A DNA stretch of 61,518 bases from assembly GCF_001310895.1 (NCBI RefSeq), contig NZ_BAZS01000026.1, positions 1 to 61,518 of the forward strand. The letters run 5' to 3'. Positions within the stretch are counted from its first letter, which is position 1, and each line of letters starts with the position of its first letter. Below the pieces are notes generated by a model that saw only the letters and a program-made list of their open reading frames with translations, made no database searches and was not told where the DNA came from. Source of the DNA: Virgibacillus halodenitrificans JCM 12304 (GTDB lineage Bacteria; Bacillota; Bacilli; Bacillales; Amphibacillaceae). Positions 35,551-45,147 of the stretch are shown here, in pieces. The position numbers and the translations under genes were made by a program.

Positions 35551-36951
35551 ATGGAATCGGCGAAAATAAATACAAATGAAGTAGAAGCAAATGCTCAAGA
35601 CGATTATTCTTTGGACAAAGTCCCAAGAGACAAACGTACAATGGGGTGGTTTAGTGTAACAAACATTGCGTTTGGTATAGCTACAGCCATTTTTTATTTT
35701 CAAATGGGAAGTGTGATGGCACTTCAATTTGGAGCAATGAATGCAATCATTTCCGCTACGTACGCAATTATTGTCGCTGGGATTCTAGGAACATTTATCG
35801 CTTATTTGTCTGCTAAATCAGGCATGAATGTAAACTTATTGTCACGAGGTGGTGGCTTTGGTTACATTGGAGCGTCGTTGACCTCGTTTATTTACGCTAC
35901 AAATTTTATCATGTATTGTGCTTTTGAAGGTCTTATTCTTGTTTCCGCTATTCATACCTTCTTCCCAGTTATACCCGAATGGGCGTTAATCGTGTTTTTC
36001 GGAGCCCTAGTTATCCCTCTCAATTGGTTTGGTATTAAACAACTAGATAAATTACAAAAGTGGTCTTTACCAATCTTCGGTATATTTCTTATTACCGCAA
36101 TCGTTGTTTCTTTTTATAAGCCCTCTGGCTATGAAGGAGCATTTTGGACGTATATGCCTGAAGGTGTAGAAGTAGGCGGAAAAGCTCTCCTTATGTGTAT
36201 AGGAATGCATCATGGAATTATGGGGCTAACTGCACTACTTGCATCTGACTATGCCCGTTTTCTTAAACCAAAAGATACGAAGCTAGGATCTCTGGCTATT
36301 GGTTTTATCCCGCAAATCTTCTGTTTTGGCGTGATGGGCGGTTTAGGAATTTGGTTCGGTGTACGTCTTGGTGATCCGAATCCCGGCGTGTATATCGTAT
36401 TATTATTAGGTATGGGAGGCGCCTTGTTCACTTTGCTGACTCAACTGCGAATTAATGTTACCAATGTGTACAGTGCTTCGTTGTCCTTATCTAATTTCTT
36501 TGAAAATATCTTTAAATTCACACCCGGCAGACGATTTTGGGTAGTTGTTTCAGGTATCAGCGCTATCCTTCTTATGCTTGGTGGAATTGTAGACCATCTT
36601 GATACAGCCATGACCTTCCAAGGTGTATTTTTACTAGCATGGGCAGCAATTTTAGTGACGGACGCCATGGTAGTCAAAAAAATATTGAAAATTGGTCCGA
36701 ACTTTTATGAAGCTAGACAGGAATTTTTATACAAGTGGAATCCAGTAGGTGTACTCTCTCTTGTTGTAGCAAGTGGATTAGGAACCATTGCTGCGTTAGG
36801 ATACATGGGATCTTTCCTGGAAAGTACGGCAGCATTCTTCTCTGCAATACTTGCAGCTGTACTGACGGTTGGCATTGCTATTATTACAAAGGGTAAATAC
36901 TATACCCATTCCATGCCTGAAGATATCCATGACGATGATCGAATCGCGTAA
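35551..36951 (+). CDS. NCS1-family purine/cytosine permease
   Basis: 466 residues from the ATG at 35551, which has AAAGGAG at good spacing; an upstream in-frame start at 35491 has none. Twelve hydrophobic helices; 'GWFSVTNIAFGIATAIFYF' at helix 1 and 'SRGGGFGYIGA' are typical of CodB/NCS1 transporters for cytosine, allantoin or related bases. Substrate not deducible. No catabolic gene is adjacent. Strong terminator at 36983-37025. Confidence 0.9.
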   Translation: MESAKINTNEVEANAQDDYSLDKVPRDKRTMGWFSVTNIAFGIATAIFYFQMGSVMALQFGAMNAIISATYAIIVAGILGTFIAYLSAKSGMNVNLLSRGGGFGYIGASLTSFIYATNFIMYCAFEGLILVSAIHTFFPVIPEWALIVFFGALVIPLNWFGIKQLDKLQKWSLPIFGIFLITAIVVSFYKPSGYEGAFWTYMPEGVEVGGKALLMCIGMHHGIMGLTALLASDYARFLKPKDTKLGSLAIGFIPQIFCFGVMGGLGIWFGVRLGDPNPGVYIVLLLGMGGALFTLLTQLRINVTNVYSASLSLSNFFENIFKFTPGRRFWVVVSGISAILLMLGGIVDHLDTAMTFQGVFLLAWAAILVTDAMVVKKILKIGPNFYEARQEFLYKWNPVGVLSLVVASGLGTIAALGYMGSFLESTAAFFSAILAAVLTVGIAIITKGKYYTHSMPEDIHDDDRIA

Positions 36952-36982
36952 TGCTTTATAAAGTATAGACATTGAATTGCAC

Positions 36983-37025
36983 AAAGCACCCTCTCTTTAG
37001 CAGAAAAGAGACGGTGCTTTGTTTT
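36983..37025 (+). terminator. Terminator of the permease gene
   Basis: 16-base arms aaagcaccctctcttt / gaaaagagacggtgcttt with one mismatch, followed by GTTTT. Confidence 0.85.
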
Positions 37026-37121
37026 AGTATCTTAAAACATTTGGATATTGTAACAATTCGCTGTTTAGGTAGAATGCGAAGTAACTTTGTAGTAGTTTAT
37101 TTCATTTTAAGGAAGCGAATG

Positions 37122-37375
37122 GACCCATTGATTTCCACTGCAGGGGGACGCTTTCCGCTCCAATCAATTGGTATATGCTACTATTAATTAAATGCATTTA
37201 ATAGCAGAGAAAAATATTTTTTATCTTTAATCGCTTTAGAAAAATTAACGTTAGCGAAGGGAAAATGCGGAGACATCAGCTGCCCCCGGAAAGCGCAGTA
37301 TTTTTCCGTAGCGGTGCTATTTAGCTATTTTATATTAACTGGGAAATAAGTTTCCTCTAGTTCGGAGTTTCCTCT
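37122..37375 (+). repeat. Composite dispersed element A+B, copy 2 (short form)
   Basis: Part A 37122-37175 ('cccattgatttccactgc', 'ggacgctttccgctcc', 'aatcaattggtat'); part B 37252-37375. Compared with the copies at 4424 and 47842, part B has lost a stretch of about 60 bp between 'cggagac' and 'atcag', leaving the ends. Its tail (from 'gcggtgctatttagctattt') matches copy 1. This fills 36952-37436 apart from two terminators. Confidence 0.8.
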
Positions 37376-37383
37376 GAATCCGT

Positions 37384-37424
37384 AAAAAATGGGAATGTAT
37401 AAGATAACGCTTATACATTCCCAT
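37384..37424 (-). terminator. Terminator of the ferredoxin-NADP reductase gene
   Basis: 15-bp perfect stem atgggaatgtataag / cttatacattcccat followed by TTTTTT on the minus strand. Confidence 0.93.
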
Positions 37425-37436
37425 TGCTTTTTTAAT

Positions 37437-38486
37437 CTATTTCATCATTTCTTTAACAAGCTCTTTATTTCGAGCTTTAAACACTTCATTGTGGGAAGAT
37501 ACCATTCCGGTATTTTGGGCTTTTGGTTCAATATATTGCTTCGCCTTGTTCACTGCATTTGCAGCATCTTGAAATGCACCAGCAATTAGATTTAATTTAC
37601 CTTCATGGGCTAAAATATCACCTGCAGCATATAGACCAGGCACTGATGACTCACTATTTTCGTTTCCATGAACAAAATAGTCATCCTTTATTTCAATAGG
37701 TAAATCACTCTGGCTAAGTAGAGAAGTATCGCGTTCATAGCCATGATTAACAATCACTTCATCAATCGGCAAGTAAGATACAACACCTGATTCAAGATTG
37801 GTAAGCTCTACCTTTTCAATTTTTTCATGGTTTTCATCTGCAATAAGCTTTGTTATTTGCGTATTAAAGAAGCACACGACAGAACTCTCTTGAAGTTGAG
37901 TGGATTGCGCTTCATGACAAGCAAAATTTCCTTTTCTGCACGTAATGAATACACGACTGGCAATAGGCTCTAATTCGTTGGCCCAATCGATCGCTGAATT
38001 TCCACCACCGGAAATAACGACGACTTTATCTTTAAAACTCTTTAATGATTTAACTGTATAATTTAAATTGGAAATTTCAAACCTTTCAGCGCCTTCAATT
38101 TCCAGCTTTTGAGGATTTAGTATCCCACTTCCAACCGCCACAATTACGGTTTTTGAATAGTGGGTTTCACCTGAAGAAGTATGTAGTTCAAAAATTCCTT
38201 CTTCATTCTTTGTGATTTTCTCTACCTTTTCACTCACTACAACGTTCGGATTAAAAGTTAAACCTTGCTCAACAATCTGATCAATAAATTTTGCTCCTGA
38301 AATTGGCGGTTGTCCTCCAATATCCCAGATCATTTTCTCCGGATACACGTGAACCTTTCCACCAAGCTCGGGTTGATATTCAATAATCTTTGTTTTCATT
38401 TCCCGAAGCCCACTATAAAACGCAGAATATAATCCAGCAGGGCCGCCACCAATGATGGTTACATCAAATAATTCATTGCGAGTCAA
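37437..38486 (-). CDS. Ferredoxin/flavodoxin-NADP+ reductase, YumC type
   Basis: 349 residues from the TTG at 38486, which has AGGAG eight bases upstream (a GTG at 38495 overlaps the site). FAD site 'VTIIGGGPAGLYSAFYSG', NADP site 'VVVISGGGNSAIDWANEL', and C-terminal 'GLYAAGDILAHEGKLNLIAG'. It is a thioredoxin-reductase-like FNR lacking the CxxC pair, which reduces ferredoxin or flavodoxin and can help release iron from siderophores. A Fur box at 38517-38531 lies just upstream, opposite the iron uptake operon. Confidence 0.92.
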   Translation of the reverse strand: MTRNELFDVTIIGGGPAGLYSAFYSGLREMKTKIIEYQPELGGKVHVYPEKMIWDIGGQPPISGAKFIDQIVEQGLTFNPNVVVSEKVEKITKNEEGIFELHTSSGETHYSKTVIVAVGSGILNPQKLEIEGAERFEISNLNYTVKSLKSFKDKVVVISGGGNSAIDWANELEPIASRVFITCRKGNFACHEAQSTQLQESSVVCFFNTQITKLIADENHEKIEKVELTNLESGVVSYLPIDEVIVNHGYERDTSLLSQSDLPIEIKDDYFVHGNENSESSVPGLYAAGDILAHEGKLNLIAGAFQDAANAVNKAKQYIEPKAQNTGMVSSHNEVFKARNKELVKEMMK

Positions 38487-38516
38487 TTGCGTCACTCCTC
38501 ATCCACTCATTGTAAG

Positions 38517-38531
38517 TGAGTATCATTCTCA
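38517..38531. promoter_or_regulatory. Fur box upstream of the reductase gene
   Basis: TGAGTATCATTCTCA fits the 7-1-7 Fur consensus and lies about 30 bp upstream of the reductase start. Confidence 0.85.
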
Positions 38532-38571
38532 TTTAACTATACACCCATTCTCATGAATTTGCAAATAGATA

Positions 38572-38600
38572 TTGACAAACAATAGAACGAAATATATTAT
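38572..38600 (+). promoter_or_regulatory. Sigma-A promoter of the siderophore uptake operon
   Basis: TTGACA (38572-38577), a 17-bp spacer, and TATTAT (38595-38600). The Fur box at 38616-38630 covers the expected start of transcription. Confidence 0.85.
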
Positions 38601-38615
38601 TTAAATTGTCAATAA

Positions 38616-38630
38616 TGAGAATCATTATCA
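38616..38630. promoter_or_regulatory. Fur box of the siderophore uptake operon
   Basis: TGAGAATCATTATCA matches the Fur 7-1-7 consensus and sits 15 bp downstream of the -10 element, so iron-loaded Fur would block initiation. Confidence 0.9.
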
Positions 38631-38663
38631 TCGTTAACACGCATTTTTTATGGAGGTCATGCT

Positions 38664-39505
38664 ATGTACCGCCTGTATACAGACGCACTTAATATCGGAT
38701 ATGGAGAGCAGTTAATTGTTAAAGATCTTAGCATCCAGATTCCTGATAAACAAATCACAACCATTATTGGATCCAATGGTTGTGGTAAATCAACACTTTT
38801 GAAAGCTATTACAAGGATCATTTCCCAATCATCCGGAAATGTAGTTCTTGATGGTAAAAATATTTTAAAAGAAAACACCAAACAGCTTGCCAGAAAAATG
38901 GCTATTCTCCCTCAGTCTCCTGAGAGTACAGGAGGTCTAACCGTCGGAGAGCTCGTATCATATGGACGTTTTCCTTATCAAAGTGGTTTTGGGAGACTGA
39001 CTCGCCGAGACCAAGAAATGATCGATTGGGCGTTGGAGGTAACAGGAATAATTGACTTTAAATATCGCCATGTAGATGCCCTTTCCGGTGGCCAGCGGCA
39101 ACGCGTTTGGATTGCTATGCTCTAGCCCAAGAAACAGAGATTATCTTCTTGGATGAACCAACAACATACCTTGATATGGCACATCAGTTAGAGGTCTTAG
39201 AGTTATTGCAACGCCTAAACAAAGAAGAGGAACGTACTATTATTATGGTACTTCACGACCTCAATCAGGCTGCCCGCTTTGCTGATTACATTATCGCATT
39301 AAAGGATGGAGAAATTGTAAAATCCGGAGACTGTGAAACCATTATGCAGCCAGATGTTCTAAGAGACGTTTTTCATATTGATGCCGAAATTGGCAGAGAC
39401 CCACGAACAAACAGACCAATTTGCCTTACTTATAACTTACTACAAGGAGAAAAACAAAATGAAAAAGTTGATTCCACTGCTTATTTTAATGCTCGTACTT
39501 ATTAG
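38664..39505 (+). pseudogene. Iron-siderophore ABC transporter ATP-binding protein, interrupted by one frameshift
   Basis: The FecE/FhuC-type ATPase has Walker A 'GSNGCGKST', signature 'LSGGQRQRVWIAM', Walker B 'IIFLDEPT' and the H-loop 'MVLHDLNQAARF'. The frame breaks at about 39117 after 'WIAM'; one extra G restores 'WIAMALAQETEIIFLDEPT' and continues to the stop at 39505. GGAGG before ATG. It overlaps the binding-protein gene by 47 bp. Probably functional in life. Confidence 0.92.
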
Positions 39506-40388
39506 TGCATGCAGTAATGATCCAAATAATGATTCCGCTTCGGATAAGAAGGAAGAAACCAATGGAGATAAGAAAGAAACCATTACGTATCAGTCAGAAG
39601 ATGGGCCTGTCGAAGTGCCTGCCAATCCTGAGCGAGTTGTCGTATTATCCACTTATGCTGGAAATGTTATGGCCTTAGACGTTCCAGTAGTAGGTGTAGA
39701 TTCTTATTCAAAAATGAATCCGCGATTTGAGGATAAATTAGAAGGCGTAGAAGAAGTTTCAGAAGAAAATCTTGAAAAAATAATTGAACTGGATCCAGAT
39801 CTAATCATTGGTCTTTCCACTGTGAAGAATTTGGATAAAATAAAAGAAATAGCGCCAACAGTTACCTACACGTATGGTAAAGTCGGCTATTTGGAACAGC
39901 ATTTGGAAATAGGAAAACTGTTAAATAAAGAAGAAGAAGCTCAAGCTTGGATTGACGACTTTAAAGAACGAGCACAAAAGGCCGGCGATGAAATACGCAA
40001 TAAAATAGGAGAAGATGCAACCGTCTCTGTAATTGAGAACTTTGATAAGCAGATTTATGTTTTTGGTGACAACTGGGGACGTGGAACAGAAATTCTTTAT
40101 CAGGAAATGAAATTGAAAATGCCTGAAAAGGTAAAAGAAATGGCATTAAAAGATGGGTTTTATGCCTTATCGCTTGAAGTGCTACCTGAGTTCGCTGGAG
40201 ACTATATGATTTTCAGTAAGAATCCTGACACGGACAATGCCTTCACAGAAACAGATACGTATCAAAATATCCCTGCTGTGAAAAATGATCGTGTATTTGA
40301 AGCAAATGCGAAGGAATTCTACTTTAATGACCCTATTTCATTGGATTATCAGTTGCAGTTCTTCAAAGATAACTTCCTTGGTGAATAA
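39459..40388 (+). CDS. Siderophore-binding lipoprotein of an iron ABC transporter
   Basis: 309 residues from the ATG at 39459 (AAGGAG upstream), which begins with the signal 'MKKLIPLLILMLVLISAC', a clear lipobox. Longer reading upstream belongs to the ATPase gene. The mature protein has the two-lobed helical-backbone fold of FecB/BtuF-like proteins ('ERVVVLSTYAGNVMALDVPV', 'LEKIIELDPDLIIGL', 'YMIFSKNPDTDNAFTETDTY'). It captures ferric-siderophore outside the membrane and delivers it to the two permeases. Ligand not predictable. Confidence 0.92.
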   Translation: MKKLIPLLILMLVLISACSNDPNNDSASDKKEETNGDKKETITYQSEDGPVEVPANPERVVVLSTYAGNVMALDVPVVGVDSYSKMNPRFEDKLEGVEEVSEENLEKIIELDPDLIIGLSTVKNLDKIKEIAPTVTYTYGKVGYLEQHLEIGKLLNKEEEAQAWIDDFKERAQKAGDEIRNKIGEDATVSVIENFDKQIYVFGDNWGRGTEILYQEMKLKMPEKVKEMALKDGFYALSLEVLPEFAGDYMIFSKNPDTDNAFTETDTYQNIPAVKNDRVFEANAKEFYFNDPISLDYQLQFFKDNFLGE

Positions 40389-40458
40389 AACGTGAGAACA
40401 GTGTGCTAGTCCATACGATTAAATAAAGTAATAAAAAATCCTTAATTATACACAATCA

Positions 40459-40506
40459 GAAAATCCGAACTATCATTCATGTAAATTTGAATCGGTTCGG
40501 ATTTTC
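40459..40506 (+). terminator. Hairpin after the binding-protein gene
   Basis: 12-bp perfect stem gaaaatccgaac / gttcggattttc with a 24-base loop, followed by ATT. The same stem sequence recurs at 53572-53625 in another element, so this may be a mobile hairpin rather than a dedicated terminator. Confidence 0.7.
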
Positions 40507-40660
40507 ATTAACTAAAAGAGCTCTCATTCTATATAACATCTGCATCGTTTACTTCTTTAGATTGTGGACATATGTTACATTTAGTAATAGTACCATTAAT
40601 ATAAAAATTTATGTTGTTTATTTTACATACTATACTTTACATAGAAAGATGCGATACATA

Positions 40661-41667
40661 ATGAAAAGAACGAACAGAAAAATTCCCTTTCTATTCAGCT
40701 TTATACTTGGGCTTGCTATTTTAATAGGTATGTTCGTCATTGCTATGACATTTGGGGCTGCAGATGTTCAGTTTTCTCATGTTTGGCAAGCTATTTTTAC
40801 AAGTTCAAATGAAAAAGGTATGTCCATTATTCGCGAGCTTCGCCTTCCCCGAGAGGTTGCTGCAATGTTTGTGGGTGCTGCTTTAGCCGTTTCCGGAGCA
40901 ATTATGCAAGGAATTACGAGAAACCCACTTGCCGACCCGGGACTGCTTGGGTTAACTGCAGGTGCGAATATGGCATTAGCAATCACGCTTGCTTTTTTAC
41001 CTGGAACGGGATATTTCGGTATTATGGTTGCCTGCTTTATCGGTGCTTCTATTGGAGCAGGAATGGTGTTTGGAATTAGCGCAATAAAAAAAGGCGGATT
41101 TTCACCATTTCGAATTGTTCTTGCGGGTGCAGCTGTCTCTGCCTTTCTTTACGCGATTGCAGAAGGTGTAGGCATCTATTTCAAAATTTCCAAAGATGTA
41201 TCAATGTGGACTGCTGGTGGTGTCATTGGCACATCGTGGGGCCAGGTTCAGGTAATCGTTCCTTTTATTACAGTTGGAATCATCATTGCCCTAATGTTAT
41301 CCAGACAGCTTACCATTCTCAGCTTAAATGAGGAAGTGGCTATTGGGCTTGGGCAGAAAACAACGTGGATTAAAGCTGTTTTATTTATAATCATTACGTT
41401 GCTTGCTGGGGCTTCAGTAGCACTTGTCGGAAATATGGCCTTTATTGGTCTTATGATCCCACATATCGTCCGTGCCTTGGTTGGAACCGATTATCGGCTG
41501 ATTTTACCTATGTCTGTTTTAATTGGCGCTGCTTCATGCTTATGGCAGATACACTTGGCAGGACAATCAACGCGCCTTTCGAAACTCCAGTCGCTGCCAT
41601 CGTTTCCATTATGGGGCTCCCATTCTTTTTATTTATCGTACATAAAGGAGGGAAAGCATTCTTATGA
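40661..41667 (+). pseudogene. Iron-siderophore ABC permease 1 (FecC/BtuC type), frameshifted near the end
   Basis: Hydrophobic FecCD-type permease with 'RLPREVAAMFVGAALAVSGA', 'ITRNPLADPGLLGLTAGAN' and 'GNMAFIGLMIPHIVRALVG'. The start is uncertain: ATG at 40661 or 40649, both with weak sites. The frame breaks near 41542; one base restores 'AASCLMADTLGRTI', the usual 'ADTLGR' ending, and the stop at 41665-41667, overlapping the next start by 4 bp (ATGA). Otherwise complete. Confidence 0.88.
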
Positions 41668-42671
41668 TACATCCTTCCTTGCTGCGAAAACAACGCATGA
41701 TACTAATTTTATTAATTTTCCTCATTATAATTACAATTATTATTGGGATGGGTATTGGTGGAACGAGCCTCTCATATGACAGATTACTTCCTGCATTATT
41801 GGGAAATGGAACATTTAAAGAGGAATTTGTGCTTTTTTCGATACGTCTTCCCCAAATAATCATTACATTATTAGGTGGGATGGCATTAGCCCTATCTGGG
41901 TCCATTTTACAAACGGTCACAAGAAACGACTTAGCAGACCCGGGAATTATCGGTATTAATTCAGGGGCAGGGGTTGCGATTGCTATTTTCTTTCTATTTT
42001 TCCCAACGGAGGGTGGCTCGTTTGTATATGTTCTGCCCCTCGTAGCGTTTTTAGGTGCTTTCATTACTGCTATATTCATTTACCTCTTCTCCTACAATAG
42101 AAGAACAGGAATTCAACCTGTGAAGCTCGTACTTACAGGTGTTGGATTTTCCATGGCACTCTCAGGAATTATGGTTGTACTTATTTCGTCTGCTGAGAGA
42201 GAAAAAGTAGACTTCATTGCGAAATGGTTGGCGGGAAATATCTGGGGGACAGATTGGCCATTTATTATTGCATTACTGCCTTGGCTAATTATTCTTATTC
42301 CCTTTGTTTTATATAAAGCCAATCGTTTAAATATCCTTGGGCTGAATGAACCCGTAGCTATTGGACTCGGCATTTCGATTGAAAAAGAAAGAATTGTTGT
42401 TTTACTCGCTGCAGTGGCACTAGCAGCGTCCGCTGTATCTGTAACTGGGGGTATTGCGTTTGTAGGTCTCATTGCACCACATATTGCCAAAGCACTTGTA
42501 GGGAGTCGAAACCAGCTCTTTATTCCGGTAGCTATCTTAATCGGAGGTTGGTTCTTATTAGTTGCAGATACTATTGGGCGCAATTTAATCGAACCAAATG
42601 GAATCCCTGCTGGAATTATCGTGGCCTTAATTGGTGCACCTTATTTCATGTATCTATTACTAAGAAAATAG
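41664..42671 (+). CDS. Iron-siderophore ABC permease 2 (FecD/BtuC type)
   Basis: 335 residues, about nine membrane helices. Family motifs: 'RLPQIIITLLGGMALALSGS', 'VTRNDLADPGIIGINSGAG', 'GGIAFVGLIAPHIAKALVG' and 'LVADTIGRNLIEPNGIPAG'. It pairs with permease 1 in a heterodimeric channel. AGGAGGG site before the ATG, overlapping the upstream stop. Last gene of the uptake operon; terminator at 42727. Confidence 0.92.
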   Translation: MIHPSLLRKQRMILILLIFLIIITIIIGMGIGGTSLSYDRLLPALLGNGTFKEEFVLFSIRLPQIIITLLGGMALALSGSILQTVTRNDLADPGIIGINSGAGVAIAIFFLFFPTEGGSFVYVLPLVAFLGAFITAIFIYLFSYNRRTGIQPVKLVLTGVGFSMALSGIMVVLISSAEREKVDFIAKWLAGNIWGTDWPFIIALLPWLIILIPFVLYKANRLNILGLNEPVAIGLGISIEKERIVVLLAAVALAASAVSVTGGIAFVGLIAPHIAKALVGSRNQLFIPVAILIGGWFLLVADTIGRNLIEPNGIPAGIIVALIGAPYFMYLLLRK

Positions 42672-42726
42672 GGAGAGATTGTGGCAAATGTTAGTGCATA
42701 CACGTACCCACTAAGAGCCGTACATT

Positions 42727-42763
42727 AACGAGCAGGCACATGATCAAATGTACCTGCTCGTTT
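42727..42763. terminator. Terminator of the siderophore uptake operon
   Basis: Long stem aacgagcaggcaca / tgtacctgctcgtt with wobble, ending TTT; it separates convergent operons. Confidence 0.85.
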
Positions 42764-42794
42764 ACTAGCTTGGGTAGTAAGCTTGTATTTTCTC

Positions 42795-43702
42795 CTACTT
42801 TATTTTCGTCGACTCTTCAATCCCTGAAAGTATGATCTTCAATAAAAGAATGAGCAGCATAAAGGAGAACAATGGTGCCAGGACAATCCAAGGATGATGC
42901 AGAAATTCCTTATAGGAGGAGCCGATCAAACCGCCCCATTCATTCGTAATGGAAAGCAACACACTCGTTTCCTCTGTCATATTTATTTGTCTGCTGCCAC
43001 CAATAAAAATGCCTAATACACCCAGATGAATTAATAATAAGAGTAACTGTATATTATTTTGAATGAAAAAAATCCCAATCCTCGCTTGATGATTCGCCAA
43101 ATGTGTTTCTTAAAGATATAAAAATTACTCACACCTTGCAACCTCGCAATTTTTATATAGTCCATTTGGAGCTCTCCTTTTATTTCGTCGCCAATTAACA
43201 AGGCTAATGGAGGTGTACCAATTGCAATTAGTACTAAGGCAAGCAATAGCATAAATTGAAGACTATTTTCCTGAAAAACAAAGAGCATTGGTGCAAGCAG
43301 AAAAAAGACAATAATAACAGGTGGTATAATATAGGCAATCTCCACGGCCCGTTGTACCAAATTTCTAAATCGATGAATATAAAACGCATAAATGAGCGCA
43401 AGTGCTGAAGATATAATAAAGCGAAACAAGCAGACAATAGTTACAAATAGTATTGTATATTTAGCCCCTGCTAATAAGTTATATAATAAAGGCTCTCCTA
43501 TATTATTCGTTCCAAAGGGAGGCAATTCCATTGGAGAATAAGGTGGCTTGGCAATTACATTTCCGGAATCGTCCAACATAAGAGTTGGCGCCTTTTCATG
43601 TGAAACAATCAGGTCGGGAAAGAAACTAAAAAATACAAGGAACACAACAAAGCTGATTCCCCCAATTATTTTTAGATTTCCTTTACTACTCCACACCCTC
43701 AT
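42795..43702 (-). pseudogene. Peptide/nickel-type ABC permease (OppC-like), interrupted by one frameshift
   Basis: About six membrane helices. The N-terminal helix is followed by an external stretch with 'PPFGTNNIGEPLLYNLLAGA' (OppC proteins have similar 'GTDxxGRD' motifs). The cytoplasmic coupling loop is 'DYIKIARLQGVSNFYIFKKH'. Frame lost at about 43075 in a run of seven T (minus strand); an eighth T yields 'GLGFFFIQNNIQLLLLL' and joins the two parts. ATG at 43702 chosen. It overlaps the preceding OppB-like gene by 17 bp. No ATPase or binding protein in the neighbourhood. Confidence 0.82.
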
Positions 43703-44561
43703 CACCTACCTCACCAAACGTCCATTTCGTTACAATAAATTCGCCCAATTTTATAAATAAATATAACGGAAAATACAACAGAACGAGAACCCACATCAAT
43801 ATACGGAAATCTCCAATACCATATACTTTAATAAAGCTCATGATTCCGCTTAAACGAAGGATTATTTCTAATATTAATAGACTGGAAATCATGTAAAGAA
43901 AGATATTTTTGGAGTATTGAATCAGGGTCAAAAGTGTATTTCTGAAAAGGTGAATAAAAAAGATATAGCTTTCCCTGAAACCTCTTGATTTAGAGAATAA
44001 GTAATAGTCCTTGGTCTTTTCTTCATCAATCCCAGCAGCCATATATTTAAATAGAAAAAGACTTGGTATAGAGCTTAAAGCGAGGATGGGCAGTAGATAT
44101 ATTGTTTCTCCACCAAATTCGTAAATTCCCAACGAAATCCCTGTTGTTTTGAAAATCCAAATAAAAAATTGAATGGATAGTAAAACAATTAATACATCAG
44201 GCATTGCTTCAATGACGAATAAAACACCTGATACTACTTTTTTTAAAGTAGCTGTCAACATGTGAAATAGATACGTAAATAAAATTGCTATCACAATGGA
44301 TAAAACGAGGGAGCCTATGATAATGACTGTAGAATTGAATAACTCGTCCGCCACAGCCGAAAAGAAAGTTACTTCTTCTCCATTACTTAACGGAATAATT
44401 ATCTTCTGTGGTTGAAACAAATAATAAATGCCTGACCCTAAACTTCTAAAAAAGTAAGTAAGGCTTTGAGTTTGAAATAAACCGGGTGTACAGCTGATTA
44501 ACAATATAACAACTAGAATAAGAATAATTTCTTTGAAGAGCTTGGCTATATTTATTAACAT
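43686..44561 (-). CDS. Peptide/nickel-type ABC permease (OppB-like)
   Basis: 291 residues with six hydrophobic helices. The cytoplasmic loop 'KDYYLFSKSRGFRESYIFFI' matches the EAA loop of DppB/OppB-type permeases (R-G-x). The N-terminal helix ends before 'TPGLFQTQSLTYFFRSLGSG'. It starts two bases after the lipoprotein stop, and its end overlaps the OppC-like gene. The pair should form a channel, but it has no ATP-binding partner here and is diverged from typical Opp proteins. Confidence 0.82.
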   Translation of the reverse strand: MLINIAKLFKEIILILVVILLISCTPGLFQTQSLTYFFRSLGSGIYYLFQPQKIIIPLSNGEEVTFFSAVADELFNSTVIIIGSLVLSIVIAILFTYLFHMLTATLKKVVSGVLFVIEAMPDVLIVLLSIQFFIWIFKTTGISLGIYEFGGETIYLLPILALSSIPSLFLFKYMAAGIDEEKTKDYYLFSKSRGFRESYIFFIHLFRNTLLTLIQYSKNIFLYMISSLLILEIILRLSGIMSFIKVYGIGDFRILMWVLVLLYFPLYLFIKLGEFIVTKWTFGEVGDEGVE

Positions 44562-44563
44562 AC

Positions 44564-44890
44564 CTACTCTAAGCCCACCTGATCTTTACTGGAAAGCTTG
44601 CCGTCTCTGAATCTTAGAGTTATCCCGGAATTTGGTGCGGCACCGTTCCAGCTGTACATCGTGTTCTCATCGATATATTCAACTTCTTCTTCGTTATGTT
44701 CTTTGAAATTAATCAGATCCGGTTGGCCCAACATATCAATCACATCATCAAATTCCATTCTGTTTTCCAGTTGATTATACTGCTGGATGGTTACAGGGCC
44801 ATCAGGGCTTTGACCAGCACCTTCCTCACAACTTGTCAGAAAAATAACAAATGCTGTTAATACGATAAAAAACCAATTCATTTTTTTCAC
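44564..44890 (-). CDS. Small lipoprotein, SmpA/OmlA-like
   Basis: 108 residues. Lipobox 'LTSCEEG'; the mature part has 'LENRMEFDDVIDMLGQPDL' and 'SWNGAAPNSGITLRFRDGKL', the strand pattern of beta-lactamase-inhibitor-like (SmpA/BLIP) domains, in which a 'G-x-P' follows a helix and the end reads 'FxDGKL'. First gene of the operon with the two permeases (spacing 2 bp). It might be the external partner of the permeases. The 5' region 44891-45000 is AT-rich and probably the promoter. Confidence 0.8.
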   Translation of the reverse strand: MKKMNWFFIVLTAFVIFLTSCEEGAGQSPDGPVTIQQYNQLENRMEFDDVIDMLGQPDLINFKEHNEEEVEYIDENTMYSWNGAAPNSGITLRFRDGKLSSKDQVGLE

Positions 44891-45086
44891 AGAATTCCCC
44901 TCTCCACTAATTTTTTGTTTGTTTTGTATGTCTATGTAAATGAATTAACATTATCTGTATTTTATCATACTATTTACCAATTTATTTTAAAAAAATGAAT
45001 TTTATGATATTTAATGCCGATTTAGTAAGAACCAACTATATAGAGAGCAAATAATTTTAAATGTTGATAATAGAATGCATGCTAAA

Positions 45087-45127
45087 AGGCTCTCCATCTC
45101 ACCTGTTAGGTACTGATTGAAGAGCCT
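45087..45127 (-). terminator. Terminator of metA
   Basis: aggctct / agagcct stem with a partly paired loop, directly after the metA stop, ending TTTTA on the minus strand. Confidence 0.6.
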
Positions 45128-45147
45128 CTCTAATTTTTTTATTCAAT

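Noticed and set aside
37437-38486. Sulfide:quinone oxidoreductase as missing partner of the sulfur operon
   Set aside because: The protein lacks the SQR cysteines and has the NADP-binding GGGNSAID motif of YumC-type reductases.
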